Origin: Pseudomonadota bacterium
GTDB taxonomy: Bacteria; Pseudomonadota; Gammaproteobacteria; Steroidobacterales; Steroidobacteraceae
Assembly (NCBI GenBank): GCA_021851405.1
Contig: JAJZDW010000013.1
Span: 1 to 64,000 of the forward strand
Length of the DNA: 64,000 bases
Direction: 5' to 3'
Both the position numbers and the translations under genes were made by a program. Under the pieces are notes generated by a model. That model worked only from the letters and a program-made list of their open reading frames with translations, was not told the DNA's origin and ran no database searches. Below are positions 25,833 to 34,563 of this stretch, piece after piece (within the stretch, counting starts at the first letter, position 1; the number at the start of each line of letters is the position of its first letter).

Positions 25833-25960
25833 GGAGTCCCTCGGCGCCGCTCGGTCGCCGGGGAGGGCTCGCGGCGCTCAATGGCATTCGGTGCAGTCAT
25901 GTCGAGTCCTCGCAGCGGGCGATCGGCGGACGCCATGATGCCGAGGGCGTCTCCATGCCG

Positions 25961-26009
25961 CAAATGCAGATATTGCAGTCTCTATATAAACTGAATGCAT
26001 TGCATGTGC
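25961..26009 (-). promoter_or_regulatory. AT-rich soeA upstream segment
   Basis: An AT-rich patch about 130-180 bases upstream of soeA in otherwise very GC-rich DNA, with several TGCA-centred small repeats (ATGCAGATATTGCAG, GCATTGCATG) and TATATAAA between them. It is the likeliest promoter or operator region for soeABC; no specific regulator is suggested. Confidence 0.35.
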
Positions 26010-26055
26010 TCCCCCGGCCGCACTCCTCCCCGCATGCTACGCGGGACGCGCGTCT

Positions 26056-26082
26056 CTCGGGCCCCCGCTCGGGGGGCCCGAG
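26056..26082 (-). terminator. hairpin terminator after the GH92 gene
   Basis: A perfect 11-bp stem (CTCGGGCCCCC at 26056-26066 and its complement at 26072-26082) with a 5-base loop, lying just beyond the stop of the leftward GH92 gene. Very GC-rich, without a clear T tract. Confidence 0.6.
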
Positions 26083-26089
26083 GGCGTGA

Positions 26090-29000
26090 CTAGGGAGCCA
26101 ACGGGCTCGACAGGGCCATCAGAAACGGTGCCACCGGCACCGAGGCGAGCACGTGGCCGGAGGCCGTCTGGATGAGCACACAGCGGCCGCTCTGGCTGTC
26201 GATCACGTACGCCTCGCGGCCGTCGCGGCGGAAGGCGACCCCGATCGGGCCGGGTCCGACGCGGAGCGGCGCGCTCTCGGCGCCGCTCGCGGTGTGGATG
26301 ACGCTCAGGGTATCGACGGCCGTGTTGGCCACATAGAGTCTCTTTCCATTCGGCGAGAGGGCGAGCGCGTGCGGTGAGAGGCCCGTGGCGAACGGCTTGC
26401 CGGCCTGTCCCGCGGCGGTCTGGATCGGCAGCACTTGGTGCGCGAGCGTGTCGATCACGTACAGGGTGCGGCCGTCGGGACTGACCGCGAGCGCGGTCGG
26501 ACTGGCGCCGGCGGGGAAGGTGGCGCGCACCTTGCGCGTACCCGTATCGATCAGCGTCACGGTGTTCGAGCCCTGATCGCTCACATAGAGCGTGTGTCCG
26601 TGGGGCCCGAGCGCGAGTCCGGCCGGAGCGCTACCCACCGCGATCGGCGCACCCGCCTGGCGCGTCGTGGTGTCGATCGGCTCGACCGTGTTGCTGCCGC
26701 CGTTGGCCACCCAGAGCGTGTGGTTCCCGCGACCGATGGCGAGCGCAGTCGGGCCGGCCCCCACGGTGAGGGTGGCGAGAACGGTGTGCGTGTGTCCGTC
26801 GATCATCGAGACGGTGTTCGAGCTCTGGTTCGCCACGTAGATGCGGGTTCCCGCGGCGTTCGTGACCACCGCATCCGGGTTCTCACCGACGGCGATGCTC
26901 GGACCGCTCGCACGGGTGGCCGGATCGAAGGGCACGACCGTGTTGTCCGCGAAGCTCGCCAGATACAGCAGCGGCAGCACCTGACCGGCCGGTGCGGTGC
27001 GCACGATGAGCGCGGTGGCCGGCAGACGCGCCCCGTGGGCGACACGGGCGCGCAGTGCAATGCGGTAGTAGCCGGGCCGAGTGCCGGTGTGGGCACTGAC
27101 GGTGAGGGGCACGGCATGCGTCTCGCCGGGGCCGATCACGAGGTGGCCGCCAGCCGGGTGCACGCGCAGGCCGGCCGGTGCGATCGCATGCCAGCGCACC
27201 GTCGTGGCGGCGGCGTCGCGTGGGTCGGTGAGCACGAACGAGGCGACCGCCGAGTGCCCCGGCAGCACGAGCGTGCGGCGCTTCAGCGTGTGCCAGCTCG
27301 CGGCCGTCGCGGCCGGGAAATGCGGCGTGCCTGCGGTGTAGGACGGCGGCGCATCCTGCGCGGCCGTCCCCCAGAGCAGGTCGGGGGTTCGTGCGAGCGT
27401 GAAGTGCAGCCGCACCGTGCCGTGCAGCGGCAGGGCGAGCCAGGTGTGCTCGGTGCCGTGCCCGTTGACGGTGAGCGCATGCACGTACGGGCGGTTCGCC
27501 GCGGCGCCCGGGGCGCTGATGCGCACCGTGAGACCGCCCGGAGAGGCGATGACGATGTGCGGGAACAGCGGGCTGCCGACCACCAGCCCGCGTACGGGCG
27601 GGTTCTGCGGGTACAGGCCGATCGCCGACCAGACGTACCAGGCGCTCATCGTGCCGAGGTCATCGTTGCCGGGGATGCCCGCCGGGGTGTCGTTGTAGAG
27701 CGTGTCGATCGCGGTGCGCACGATCTCCTGGGTGCGCCAGGGTGCACCGGCGTTCAGGTACACCCACGGCGAGCCGAGGCTCGGTTCATTGCCGAGCCAG
27801 GCGTTCGGGGCGGCCTGGCCCGCATTGAGGTGGGTGAAGAACGCATCGAGCCGCCGGCGCGCCGCGGCACGACCGCCCATCGCATCGATCAGGTCGTGCA
27901 GATCCTGCGGCACCATCCAGGTGTACTGGGCCGCGTTGCCTTCCTGGAAGCCGCGCTGGCCGTTGGAGTTGATCGGCGTCGCGACGAACGCGCCGGTTGC
28001 ATCGCGCGCGCTGATCAGCCCGGTCGCAGTGTCGAACACGTTCTGCCAGTTCATCGAGCGGCGCAGGAAGCGCCGGGCGAGGCGCATCGCGCCGTTCTCC
28101 CCGGCGAGCCGCGCGATGGCGAAGTCGTCATCGGCGTACTCGAGCGTCTCGGACGATCCGTTCGGCACCGGCGCCGAGGAGGTGGTGCGGTCATCGGACA
28201 GGTAGCCCTGGCGCAGGTATTGCTTCAGGCCGGGCCGCTCCACGTACCAGCCCTGGCCGGGCGGGGAGTGCGTGTCCGTCGCCCCTTTGACCATCTCGTG
28301 CAAGGCTTCGGGGACGTTGAAGTCGCGCGCCCCGAACGCCCAGCCGCCCGCGAGGATGATGTCGGCCGCATCGCCGCCCATCACGCCCGTGTAACCGTTC
28401 TCGAGCGGCCACTTCGCCAGCCAGCCGCCCTGATGTCCTTCGTCGAGCAGCGACTGCATCATGTCGCTCGCGCGGTGCGGGGCGAGCACTGCGAGCAGCG
28501 GCACGTCGGTGCGGTAGATGTCCCAGCCCGAGTAGTTGGCGTACTCGTCATGATGGGCCGCCAGGCGATGGATCCGGTCATCGAAGCCGCGATACTCGCC
28601 GTTCACGTCGCTGTAGAGCGTCGGGGAGAGCAATGCGTGATACAGCGCGGTATAGAAGGTGGCTTGCTCCGCGCGCGTGCCGCCGCTGATCTGGATGCGC
28701 CGCAGCAGGCCGTTCCAGATCGTCGTGGCGCGCTTGCGGGTCGCTCGCACGTGCCAGCGGTCCGGTGCGGCGCGCAGATTCTCGAGCGCATCGGCGCGGC
28801 TGACGTAGGAGATGGCCACTTCCACCTTGACGGTGCGGTGTTGGGCGGTAGCGAAGCTGACCCAGCCGCCGGTGCCGACGCCGCGCATGCTGCGCGCGCC
28901 GGGGTATACGCGGGCGCCCCGCCAGGCGCCCGAGGCGCTCATCGGGCGGCTGAAGCGCGCCACGAAATAGATCGTGTAGAGATCCGGAGCGCCGCAGAAC

Positions 29001-29635
29001 GCCCCGCCGGTCGCCGAACCGCTCACCTGGCGGGGCGAGTCGACGCGAAAGTGCGCGGCAGTGACCCCGGCCTGGTTGGAGGAGACATTGAAGAGGAGAT
29101 TGCCCGCACGGCCCGCCGGGAAGCTGAAACGGCCAAGTCCCGTGCGGCGCGTGACGGTGAGCTCGGCGCCGATTCCGGCGCGTGCGAAGCGCAGCGCGTA
29201 CCAGCCGGGTGAGCCGTGCTCATCGGCATGCACCAGCGGCAGCGTGGCGCTCGCCGGCGCGGTGATCGCACCGCTCGTCGGCAGGATGCGGATATCCCCA
29301 GCCACCGAGCAGCCCGGGCCGCTCAAGTGGGTGAGGCTGAAGCCCGTGATCGCGGAGTCCGTATAGTTGTATCCGCCCCCGGCCGGTGCGCTCGGGGTGT
29401 CCGGACTCCACTGGATCATGCCCAAGGGCAGACTCGCCCCCGGGAAGGTGTCGATCGGTCCGCCGACGGCGGTGCCCGAGGTCCCGACGAACACATTCAC
29501 CCGGGCGGCGGGGTCGCTCACCGTGGCGACCGCGGGGGCGGCGCTCGCCAGGCCCGCGGTGCCCGCGAGCAGCACCACCGCGGTGAGAAGCGCAGGAGAA
29601 CTCGAACGCAGAGCAGTCGGCAGGACGGGTCTCAT
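26090..29635 (-). CDS. Secreted GH92 alpha-mannosidase fused to a C-terminal YVTN beta-propeller
   Basis: An 1181-residue exported protein. The signal peptide is SSPALLTAVVLLAGTAGLAS followed by AAP. The GH92 N-domain (about 40-280) includes VNVFVGTSG and LTHLSGPGCS; the catalytic (alpha/alpha)6 region (about 290-760) includes NYSGWDIYRTDVPLLAVLAP, GFQEGNAAQYTWMVPQDLH and GNDDLGTMSAWYVWSAIGLY (656 onward, with the conserved Asp pair). A linker of about 110 residues follows. From about residue 890, repeats such as GTRIYVANQSSNTVSMIDGH and GRTLYVIDTLAHQVLPIQT form a YVTN-type propeller. GH92 enzymes are calcium-dependent exo-alpha-mannosidases, often acting on N-glycans or mannan. The propeller fusion is unusual and may anchor or target the enzyme. 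The ATG has a GGGAG ribosome site. Confidence 0.88.
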   Translation of the reverse strand: MRPVLPTALRSSSPALLTAVVLLAGTAGLASAAPAVATVSDPAARVNVFVGTSGTAVGGPIDTFPGASLPLGMIQWSPDTPSAPAGGGYNYTDSAITGFSLTHLSGPGCSVAGDIRILPTSGAITAPASATLPLVHADEHGSPGWYALRFARAGIGAELTVTRRTGLGRFSFPAGRAGNLLFNVSSNQAGVTAAHFRVDSPRQVSGSATGGAFCGAPDLYTIYFVARFSRPMSASGAWRGARVYPGARSMRGVGTGGWVSFATAQHRTVKVEVAISYVSRADALENLRAAPDRWHVRATRKRATTIWNGLLRRIQISGGTRAEQATFYTALYHALLSPTLYSDVNGEYRGFDDRIHRLAAHHDEYANYSGWDIYRTDVPLLAVLAPHRASDMMQSLLDEGHQGGWLAKWPLENGYTGVMGGDAADIILAGGWAFGARDFNVPEALHEMVKGATDTHSPPGQGWYVERPGLKQYLRQGYLSDDRTTSSAPVPNGSSETLEYADDDFAIARLAGENGAMRLARRFLRRSMNWQNVFDTATGLISARDATGAFVATPINSNGQRGFQEGNAAQYTWMVPQDLHDLIDAMGGRAAARRRLDAFFTHLNAGQAAPNAWLGNEPSLGSPWVYLNAGAPWRTQEIVRTAIDTLYNDTPAGIPGNDDLGTMSAWYVWSAIGLYPQNPPVRGLVVGSPLFPHIVIASPGGLTVRISAPGAAANRPYVHALTVNGHGTEHTWLALPLHGTVRLHFTLARTPDLLWGTAAQDAPPSYTAGTPHFPAATAASWHTLKRRTLVLPGHSAVASFVLTDPRDAAATTVRWHAIAPAGLRVHPAGGHLVIGPGETHAVPLTVSAHTGTRPGYYRIALRARVAHGARLPATALIVRTAPAGQVLPLLYLASFADNTVVPFDPATRASGPSIAVGENPDAVVTNAAGTRIYVANQSSNTVSMIDGHTHTVLATLTVGAGPTALAIGRGNHTLWVANGGSNTVEPIDTTTRQAGAPIAVGSAPAGLALGPHGHTLYVSDQGSNTVTLIDTGTRKVRATFPAGASPTALAVSPDGRTLYVIDTLAHQVLPIQTAAGQAGKPFATGLSPHALALSPNGKRLYVANTAVDTLSVIHTASGAESAPLRVGPGPIGVAFRRDGREAYVIDSQSGRCVLIQTASGHVLASVPVAPFLMALSSPLAP

Positions 29636-29737
29636 GGGGGGCTCCCTGGGGTGCTGCGGAGGCGCTAGGGTACCCTCATCAGACCGGGACGCAAGGCACG
29701 TCGCCGGTTGGCGCGGGGGCGGAGCGGGCCGGCGTGT

Positions 29738-29757
29738 ATATTAGAAAAAACTGATAT
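29738..29757. promoter_or_regulatory. AT-rich imperfect palindrome upstream of the rhodanese gene
   Basis: ATATTAG and CTGATAT (arms 29738-29744 and 29751-29757, one mismatch) flank AAAAAA. It is a sharply AT-rich island in GC-rich DNA, 37 bases before the rhodanese ATG. It has the look of an ArsR-family operator overlapping a promoter; sulfide-responsive ArsR repressors (BigR/SqrR class) often control rhodanese genes, but that link is inference. Confidence 0.45.
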
Positions 29758-29793
29758 GATCGGCGCACCGACCATCGCCGAGGTCTGCCCATC

Positions 29794-30186
29794 ATGATGC
29801 ACTCTGCGCAGGATCATTCCGCTCGCCGCGACGGTACGCTGCACGAGCTGATTCCGGTGGAGGTCCACGCCTTGCTGCAGGCGCGCCAGGCCGTGCTGAT
29901 CGATGTCCGCGAGCCCGGAGAATTCGATGCCGAGCGCATTCCCGGCGCGCTGTTGTTTCCGCTCTCCGGGTTCGATCCGCAGTGTCTGCCGCTCGAGAAC
30001 GGCCGGCGGATCATCTTTCAGTGCGGGACCGGGCGCCGCTCGGCGCTCGCGGCCCACCAGGTGCTCGCGCTCGGCCATGCCGAGGCGACGCATCTGGCCG
30101 GCGGCATCAGCGCGTGGAAGCGGGCCGGACTTGCGGTCACGCGCTTCGATCCGGCGAGCGGGGAGGTCAGAACCGTGCGCGGCTGA
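29794..30186 (+). CDS. Rhodanese-domain sulfurtransferase
   Basis: A 130-residue single-domain rhodanese. It has the N-terminal VLIDVREPGEFDAERIPGA motif and the active-site loop IIFQCGTGRRSALAA, with the catalytic Cys that carries persulfide; GGISAWKRAGL ends the domain. It has no signal peptide, so it is cytoplasmic. It stands alone behind an AT-rich palindrome. Single-domain rhodaneses of this kind move sulfane sulfur between persulfides and acceptors in sulfur oxidation or detoxification; the specific partner is not visible. Confidence 0.88.
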   Translation: MMHSAQDHSARRDGTLHELIPVEVHALLQARQAVLIDVREPGEFDAERIPGALLFPLSGFDPQCLPLENGRRIIFQCGTGRRSALAAHQVLALGHAEATHLAGGISAWKRAGLAVTRFDPASGEVRTVRG

Positions 30187-30303
30187 GGCCTCTGGCGACT
30201 CGGGGATCTGCGTGCCCGTCGCACCCGAAGCCTGCGCCGCTCGGGCCGCTGACCTTGATGGAGAAGATGTGCCTCGGCCGGGGGACGCCGGGAGGGTGGC
30301 GGT

Positions 30304-30954
30304 TCACCGGCCGGGCAGGACGGCCGGCGGGTGGAACGCGGGGACGTTGCCGACCGCGGTGATTTCGTAGACCTCGCGTGCGTAGCGGCCGCCGAGCGCC
30401 ACGCCGCTCGCCCCGACGACCAGTCGCAACAGAGCGCCGCTGCCGTCGGCGACGCATGCGGTGAAGGTTTCTCCGAAGTTCGAGCCGGCCGCGGCCCGCA
30501 GCGTCCAGGTGTCGCCGGCCAGACCCGCCTGGCGGCAGGGGCCGCCGCGCCGCAGGCGCACGCCGCTGGCGCGGGTCATGGCGTAGAACTGACGGGCAAA
30601 GGAGGGCAGGTTGGTCTGTGCATACCGGCCCGGTGGATCGGCATGTGCGAACCAGCGCGAGCCGAAATGCACGTAGCTTTGCGCACCGATGTGCAGGACG
30701 GTGAAACCGCTGGTGCTCGCCCAGTTCTCGGGACTGTGCACCTGCGTGCGGATCGTCATGGGGTGAGCGCCGGTGCCGCTGGTGAGGCGCGCGCGATAGT
30801 TGGTGAGCGACCCGAGCGCGCGCAGCGAGAGGGTCGCGGGCCCGCTCTGAGCCGCGGGGGCCGCGGTGCCGGATCGGGCGCAGCCGCCGAGGACGAGGGT
30901 GCTGGTGAGTGCAAAGGCGAGCGCAAGGGCGAGAGTACTACTGCGAAACGTCAT
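30304..30954 (-). CDS. Putative lipoprotein of unknown function
   Basis: A 216-residue protein with a lipoprotein signal (LALALAFALTSTLVLGGC, lipobox LGGC with Cys25), then a low-complexity linker and a mature domain of mixed beta character (YRARLTSGTG, IRTQVHSPENWAS, YVHFGSRWF, GDTWTLRAAAGSN). No family is recognised; the pattern of a membrane-attached beta sandwich recalls LolA/LppX-like lipid-binding lipoproteins, but this is weak. It is convergent with the rhodanese gene and alone in its unit. Confidence 0.65.
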   Translation of the reverse strand: MTFRSSTLALALAFALTSTLVLGGCARSGTAAPAAQSGPATLSLRALGSLTNYRARLTSGTGAHPMTIRTQVHSPENWASTSGFTVLHIGAQSYVHFGSRWFAHADPPGRYAQTNLPSFARQFYAMTRASGVRLRRGGPCRQAGLAGDTWTLRAAAGSNFGETFTACVADGSGALLRLVVGASGVALGGRYAREVYEITAVGNVPAFHPPAVLPGR

Positions 30955-31104
30955 GCGAGGTCTTTCGAGAGGGGGCGCGCGAAGGTTGGGCTGCGAGGGC
31001 TTCTACCATCGTGCGCCGTATCGCTCAAGGGTATACGCCGAGTCGCGTCGGCGGGAGGTACAATGCCGCGCGCTTGATCCGCAAGCACAGCAGGACGATT
31101 CGCA

Positions 31105-31851
31105 ATGAACGCGAAGGCCGGGGATCTTCAGGGGCGCGTGGCACTGGTGACGGGCAGCTCGCGCGGCATCGGCCGGGCGATCGCGCTGGCACTCGGAGAC
31201 GCAGGCGCCGATGTGGCGGTCAACTGTCGCACCCAGGCCGGACACGCCGAGGAGGTGGTGACGGCGCTGCGGGCGATGGGGCGACGGGCCATCGCGGTGG
31301 TGGCCGACGTGTCGGTGCGCGAGGCGGTCGAGGACATGGTGGTGCGCATCGGCCGGGAACTAGGCCCGATCGACCTGCTGGTGAACAACGCGGGCATCGC
31401 CAACGTTCGCGGCCTCGACGATCTCGATGAGGCGGAGTTCGACCGCGCCCTCGCGGTGAACCTCAAATCGGCGTTTCTGTGCACGCAGGCGGTGCTGCCG
31501 TCGATGCGTGCGCTGCGCCGCGGGCGCATCATCAATATTTCCTCGGTGGCCGCGCGCGGCCCCGGTGTGGTCGGCGTCCATTACAACGCCGCCAAGGCGG
31601 GCCTGGAAGGGCTCACGCGCGGCTACGCCGCGCGGCTCGCGGCCGAGGGCATCACCGTCAACGCCGTTGCACCGGGTCCGATCGACACCGACATGGCCGG
31701 GCCGCTCCTGCAGACCGATGTCTTTCGGCACATCCCGGTCGGGCGGCTCGGCGCAGCGGAGGAGGTCGCCCAGGTGGTGCTGATGGTCATCGGCAACCCC
31801 TTCATCACCGGGCAGACCATCGGCGTCAACGGCGGCATCCTCCTCGGCTGA
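31105..31851 (+). CDS. Short-chain dehydrogenase/reductase, FabG-like
   Basis: A 248-residue SDR. The NAD(P) loop is VTGSSRGIGRAIAL (TGxxxGIG), followed by NNAGIANV, the catalytic Ser in IINISSVAARG, and Tyr/Lys in HYNAAKAGLEGL. The C-terminal INGVNGG-type end (QTIGVNGGILLG) is typical of 3-oxoacyl-ACP reductases. An Arg follows Cys near the end of strand 2 (VNCRT), suggesting NADPH use. The substrate is not certain: a beta-ketoacyl-ACP reductase or a related alcohol dehydrogenase. No fatty acid synthesis neighbours are present. Confidence 0.82.
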   Translation: MNAKAGDLQGRVALVTGSSRGIGRAIALALGDAGADVAVNCRTQAGHAEEVVTALRAMGRRAIAVVADVSVREAVEDMVVRIGRELGPIDLLVNNAGIANVRGLDDLDEAEFDRALAVNLKSAFLCTQAVLPSMRALRRGRIINISSVAARGPGVVGVHYNAAKAGLEGLTRGYAARLAAEGITVNAVAPGPIDTDMAGPLLQTDVFRHIPVGRLGAAEEVAQVVLMVIGNPFITGQTIGVNGGILLG

Positions 31852-31874
31852 GGCGGCGCGTGGACGGCTACGAG

Positions 31875-31889
31875 TGATACAATGTATCA
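31875..31889. promoter_or_regulatory. Zur/Fur-type 7-1-7 palindrome in front of the zinc-uptake operon
   Basis: A perfect palindrome TGATACA-A-TGTATCA in the 7-1-7 layout bound by Fur-family dimers, in otherwise GC-rich DNA. It ends seven bases before the preferred znuA ATG at 31897 and overlaps an upstream in-frame ATG at 31882. Since the same operon ends with a zur gene, autoregulation by zinc is the natural inference. Confidence 0.7.
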
Positions 31890-31896
31890 TTCAGGC

Positions 31897-32838
31897 ATGG
31901 GCACGCTCGGAGCATCCGGTTCGAAGTTGCGCGGAGGGCTCGCGGCGGCGCTGGTGCTGCTGCTCGCCGGCTGCGGTGGCGCACCCCACCGCGGGCCGCC
32001 GCTGGCGATCGGCGTCGAGAGCCAGTATGCCGACGTGCTGCGTCAGATCGGCGGGCCGTACATCCGCGTGCGCGCCGTCCTCAGCAACCCCAACACCGAT
32101 CCGCACGCGTTCGAGGCGAGTCCCGCGGTGGCGCGCGAGGTCTCCGGCGCCGCGCTGGTCGTGATGAACGGCCTGGGCTACGACGCGTGGATCAGACGCA
32201 TCATGGCGGCCGCACCGGTGGCGCACCGGCAGGTGATCGATGTGCGCCGTCTGTTGGATCTTCCAGCCGACACCGTCAATCCGCACCTCTGGTACGACCC
32301 GCGCACGATGCCCGCGGTGGCCGTCGCCGCCGCCCATGCCTTCAGCGCGCTCGACCCGGCCCATGCGGTGTATTTCGAGACGCAGGCGCAGCGCTTCGAC
32401 GCCTCACTGCACGCCTGGCGCGCTGCGCTGCGGGCCTTCCGGGCGCATCACGGCGGCACCCCGGTCGCGGTGAGCGAGCCGGTGGCGAACGCGCTGCTCG
32501 AGGCGGCGGGCTGTCGCATCGTGACGCCGCTCGCGCTGCAGCTGGCGGTGATGAACGGCACCGATCCGTCGCCACAGGACGTGGCCGTGCAGCGAGCGCT
32601 GCTGCGCCAGCATCAAGTGCAGGTGCTGGTGTACAACCAACAGGTGACCGACCCGCTCACCGCCTCGTTCCTGCAGCTGGCGCACGCGGCGCACATTCCG
32701 GTGGTTGGCGTGTACGAGACGCTGCCGCAGGGCTATCACTATCAGGGCTGGATGCTCGCCGAGCTGCAGGCGTTGCGCGCCGCGGTGACGCAGGGAGTCT
32801 CGACCCGCAGGCTCGGTCCGCCAGCGGGGGCGCCGTGA
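31897..32838 (+). CDS. znuA: ZnuA-like metal ABC transporter substrate-binding lipoprotein
   Basis: A 313-residue exported binding protein of the cluster A-I (ZnuA/TroA) family. The signal ends in a lipobox (LLAGC, Cys26), so it is membrane-anchored. Metal ligands of the family are seen as H70 in NTDPHAFEASP and H130 in VNPHLWYDP. The third position, His in Escherichia coli ZnuA, falls in VSEPVANALLEAAG and appears to be Glu. There is no His-rich loop. An earlier in-frame ATG at 31882 lies inside an operator-like palindrome, so 31897 is preferred. Its stop overlaps the ATPase start (GTGA). Confidence 0.82.
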   Translation: MGTLGASGSKLRGGLAAALVLLLAGCGGAPHRGPPLAIGVESQYADVLRQIGGPYIRVRAVLSNPNTDPHAFEASPAVAREVSGAALVVMNGLGYDAWIRRIMAAAPVAHRQVIDVRRLLDLPADTVNPHLWYDPRTMPAVAVAAAHAFSALDPAHAVYFETQAQRFDASLHAWRAALRAFRAHHGGTPVAVSEPVANALLEAAGCRIVTPLALQLAVMNGTDPSPQDVAVQRALLRQHQVQVLVYNQQVTDPLTASFLQLAHAAHIPVVGVYETLPQGYHYQGWMLAELQALRAAVTQGVSTRRLGPPAGAP

Positions 32839-33656
32839 GCGGCACAGCGGCGCTCAGCGTGGAGGGCGCCTGCGTTGCGCTCGGCGGACGCTCGGTGCTG
32901 CGCGAGGTGACCTTTGGTCTCGAGCCGGGGGAGTTCTGTGCGCTGATCGGGTCGAACGGTTCGGGCAAGACGACGCTGCTGCGCGCCATTCTCGGCTTCC
33001 TGCCGCTTGCCGCGGGCCGCATCCGTCTTAACGGTGTCGTGGGTGCACCGGGCCCGATCGGCTACGTCCCGCAGAAGATCGCGCTCGATCCGGCCTTGCC
33101 GCTGCGCGCGCGCGACGTCGTGACGCTCGGGCTCGACGGGGCGCGGCTCGGCCTCTCGTGGCCCTCCAAGGCCCGGCGCATCGAGGTCGATCGGATGCTG
33201 CGGGCGGTCGGCGCCGACGGGTTCGCCGAGCAGCGCATCGGGCTGCTCTCCGGCGGCCAGCAGCAGCGGGTGCTGGTGGCGCATGCCCTTGTGCGCCGAC
33301 CCAAACTGCTGCTGCTCGATGAGCCGCTGGCGAACCTCGATGTGCGCAGCAGCGCCGAGATCGTCGCGCTGCTGCGGCGCCTCTCGCGCGAGTACGGCGC
33401 GGCGGTGCTGCTCTCGGCGCACGACATGAACCCGCTGCTGAGCGCGATGGACCGGATCGTGTACCTCGCCAACGGCGCAGCGGTGGCGGGGCGTCCGGAA
33501 GAGGTCGTGCGCACGGAGGTGTTGAGCAGTCTCTACGGCTATCACGTCGATGTGGTGCGGGTGCACGGCCGCGTGGTGGTGGTGGCGGCCGAAGCCGGCG
33601 AGCAGATCCACGAGGCCGTGGCTCGCGACCCGGTGCACACCGCGAGCGTGCCGTAG
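32835..33656 (+). CDS. znuC: ZnuC-like ABC transporter ATP-binding protein
   Basis: A 273-residue ATPase. The Walker A is LIGSNGSGKTTLLRAIL, the Q loop is GYVPQKIALDP, the signature is LLSGGQQQRVLVAHALV, Walker B is LLLLDEPLANLD, and the switch His is in LLSAHDMNPLL. The GTG start overlaps the znuA stop, and the permease follows 15 bases later. It energises metal (most likely zinc) import with the ZnuA-like protein and the two permease genes. Confidence 0.88.
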   Translation: MSGTAALSVEGACVALGGRSVLREVTFGLEPGEFCALIGSNGSGKTTLLRAILGFLPLAAGRIRLNGVVGAPGPIGYVPQKIALDPALPLRARDVVTLGLDGARLGLSWPSKARRIEVDRMLRAVGADGFAEQRIGLLSGGQQQRVLVAHALVRRPKLLLLDEPLANLDVRSSAEIVALLRRLSREYGAAVLLSAHDMNPLLSAMDRIVYLANGAAVAGRPEEVVRTEVLSSLYGYHVDVVRVHGRVVVVAAEAGEQIHEAVARDPVHTASVP

Positions 33657-33671
33657 CGGGCGCGGCGCACC

Positions 33672-34562
33672 ATGTCCATCCTGTTGTCCGCGATCGAGTT
33701 CCTGCACAACGAACCGGTGCGCGTCGCGCTCATCGTCGGCGGCGGGGCCGCGCTCGTGTGCGCCGTCGTGGGTGTTGCCACGGTGATGCAGCGCCAGTCC
33801 TTCGCCGGTCACGCGCTGGCGGATGTCAGCAGCGCGGGCGGTTCGGCGGCCTATCTGCTCGGTCTGAACCCGCTGCTCGGTTTCCTCGGACTTGCGGCCG
33901 CGGCCGCCGGGGTTCTGGAGTGGTCGGAGATCCGCGAGGCGCGCGAGCGTGACCTGCTCACCGGCGTGGTGCTCGGCGCCGGACTCGGGCTCGCCGCGCT
34001 GCTGCTGTATTTCGCCGCGACGGTGCGCAACGCGAGCGGCGCGGCGCTCACCGTGCTGTTCGGATCGATGTTCACCATTCCCGCGACGATCGTGCCGCTG
34101 GCACTGGCCGTCACGGTCGTGGCGCTCACCGTGAGCGCGCTCGTGCATCGACCGCTGCTGGTGAGCGCGGTGTCGGTCGATCTGGCGCGGGCGCAAGGCA
34201 TCCGCGTGCGCGCGGTGTCGCTCGCCCATGCGCTCGCGCTGGCGCTGGCCGTCGCGCTCGCGGCCATGACCGTCGGGGCCATCCTCTCCACGGCGCTGTT
34301 GATCGGACCGGCGGCCGCGGCGCTGCGCGTGGCGCGTCGTCCGGCGGCGGCCGTGGCGCTCGCCGCGGCGATCGGGCTCGGCGCAACCTGGGGCGGGATC
34401 ATCCTCGCCTATGAGAGCTTCTATTGGACGCCGGGGCGCGGGTGGCCGGTCAGCTTCTTCATCGTCGCGCTGGTCTTCGCCGCGTATCTGACCGCCGGGG
34501 TGCTCGCGACGCATGGGCCGCGGCGCGCCGCGGCCCATCCCTCCGGCTGCGAGGCGCACTGA
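33672..34562 (+). CDS. znuB: ZnuB-like metal ABC transporter permease, first copy
   Basis: A 296-residue membrane protein with about eight helices of the ABC-3 (ZnuB/TroC) family. The family segment MQRQSFAGHALADVSSAGGS is present near the N-terminus, and MTVGAILSTALLIGPAAAAL forms the conserved C-terminal loop that meets the ATPase. A second, related permease gene follows after one base. The pair may form a heterodimeric channel in place of the usual homodimer. Confidence 0.85.
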   Translation: MSILLSAIEFLHNEPVRVALIVGGGAALVCAVVGVATVMQRQSFAGHALADVSSAGGSAAYLLGLNPLLGFLGLAAAAAGVLEWSEIREARERDLLTGVVLGAGLGLAALLLYFAATVRNASGAALTVLFGSMFTIPATIVPLALAVTVVALTVSALVHRPLLVSAVSVDLARAQGIRVRAVSLAHALALALAVALAAMTVGAILSTALLIGPAAAALRVARRPAAAVALAAAIGLGATWGGIILAYESFYWTPGRGWPVSFFIVALVFAAYLTAGVLATHGPRRAAAHPSGCEAH

Positions 34563-34563
34563 G

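Noticed and set aside
26435..29212. A 925-codon plus-strand open frame opposite the GH92 gene
   Set aside because: Composition is that of an antisense shadow; the minus strand carries an unmistakable GH92 and YVTN sequence with signal peptide.
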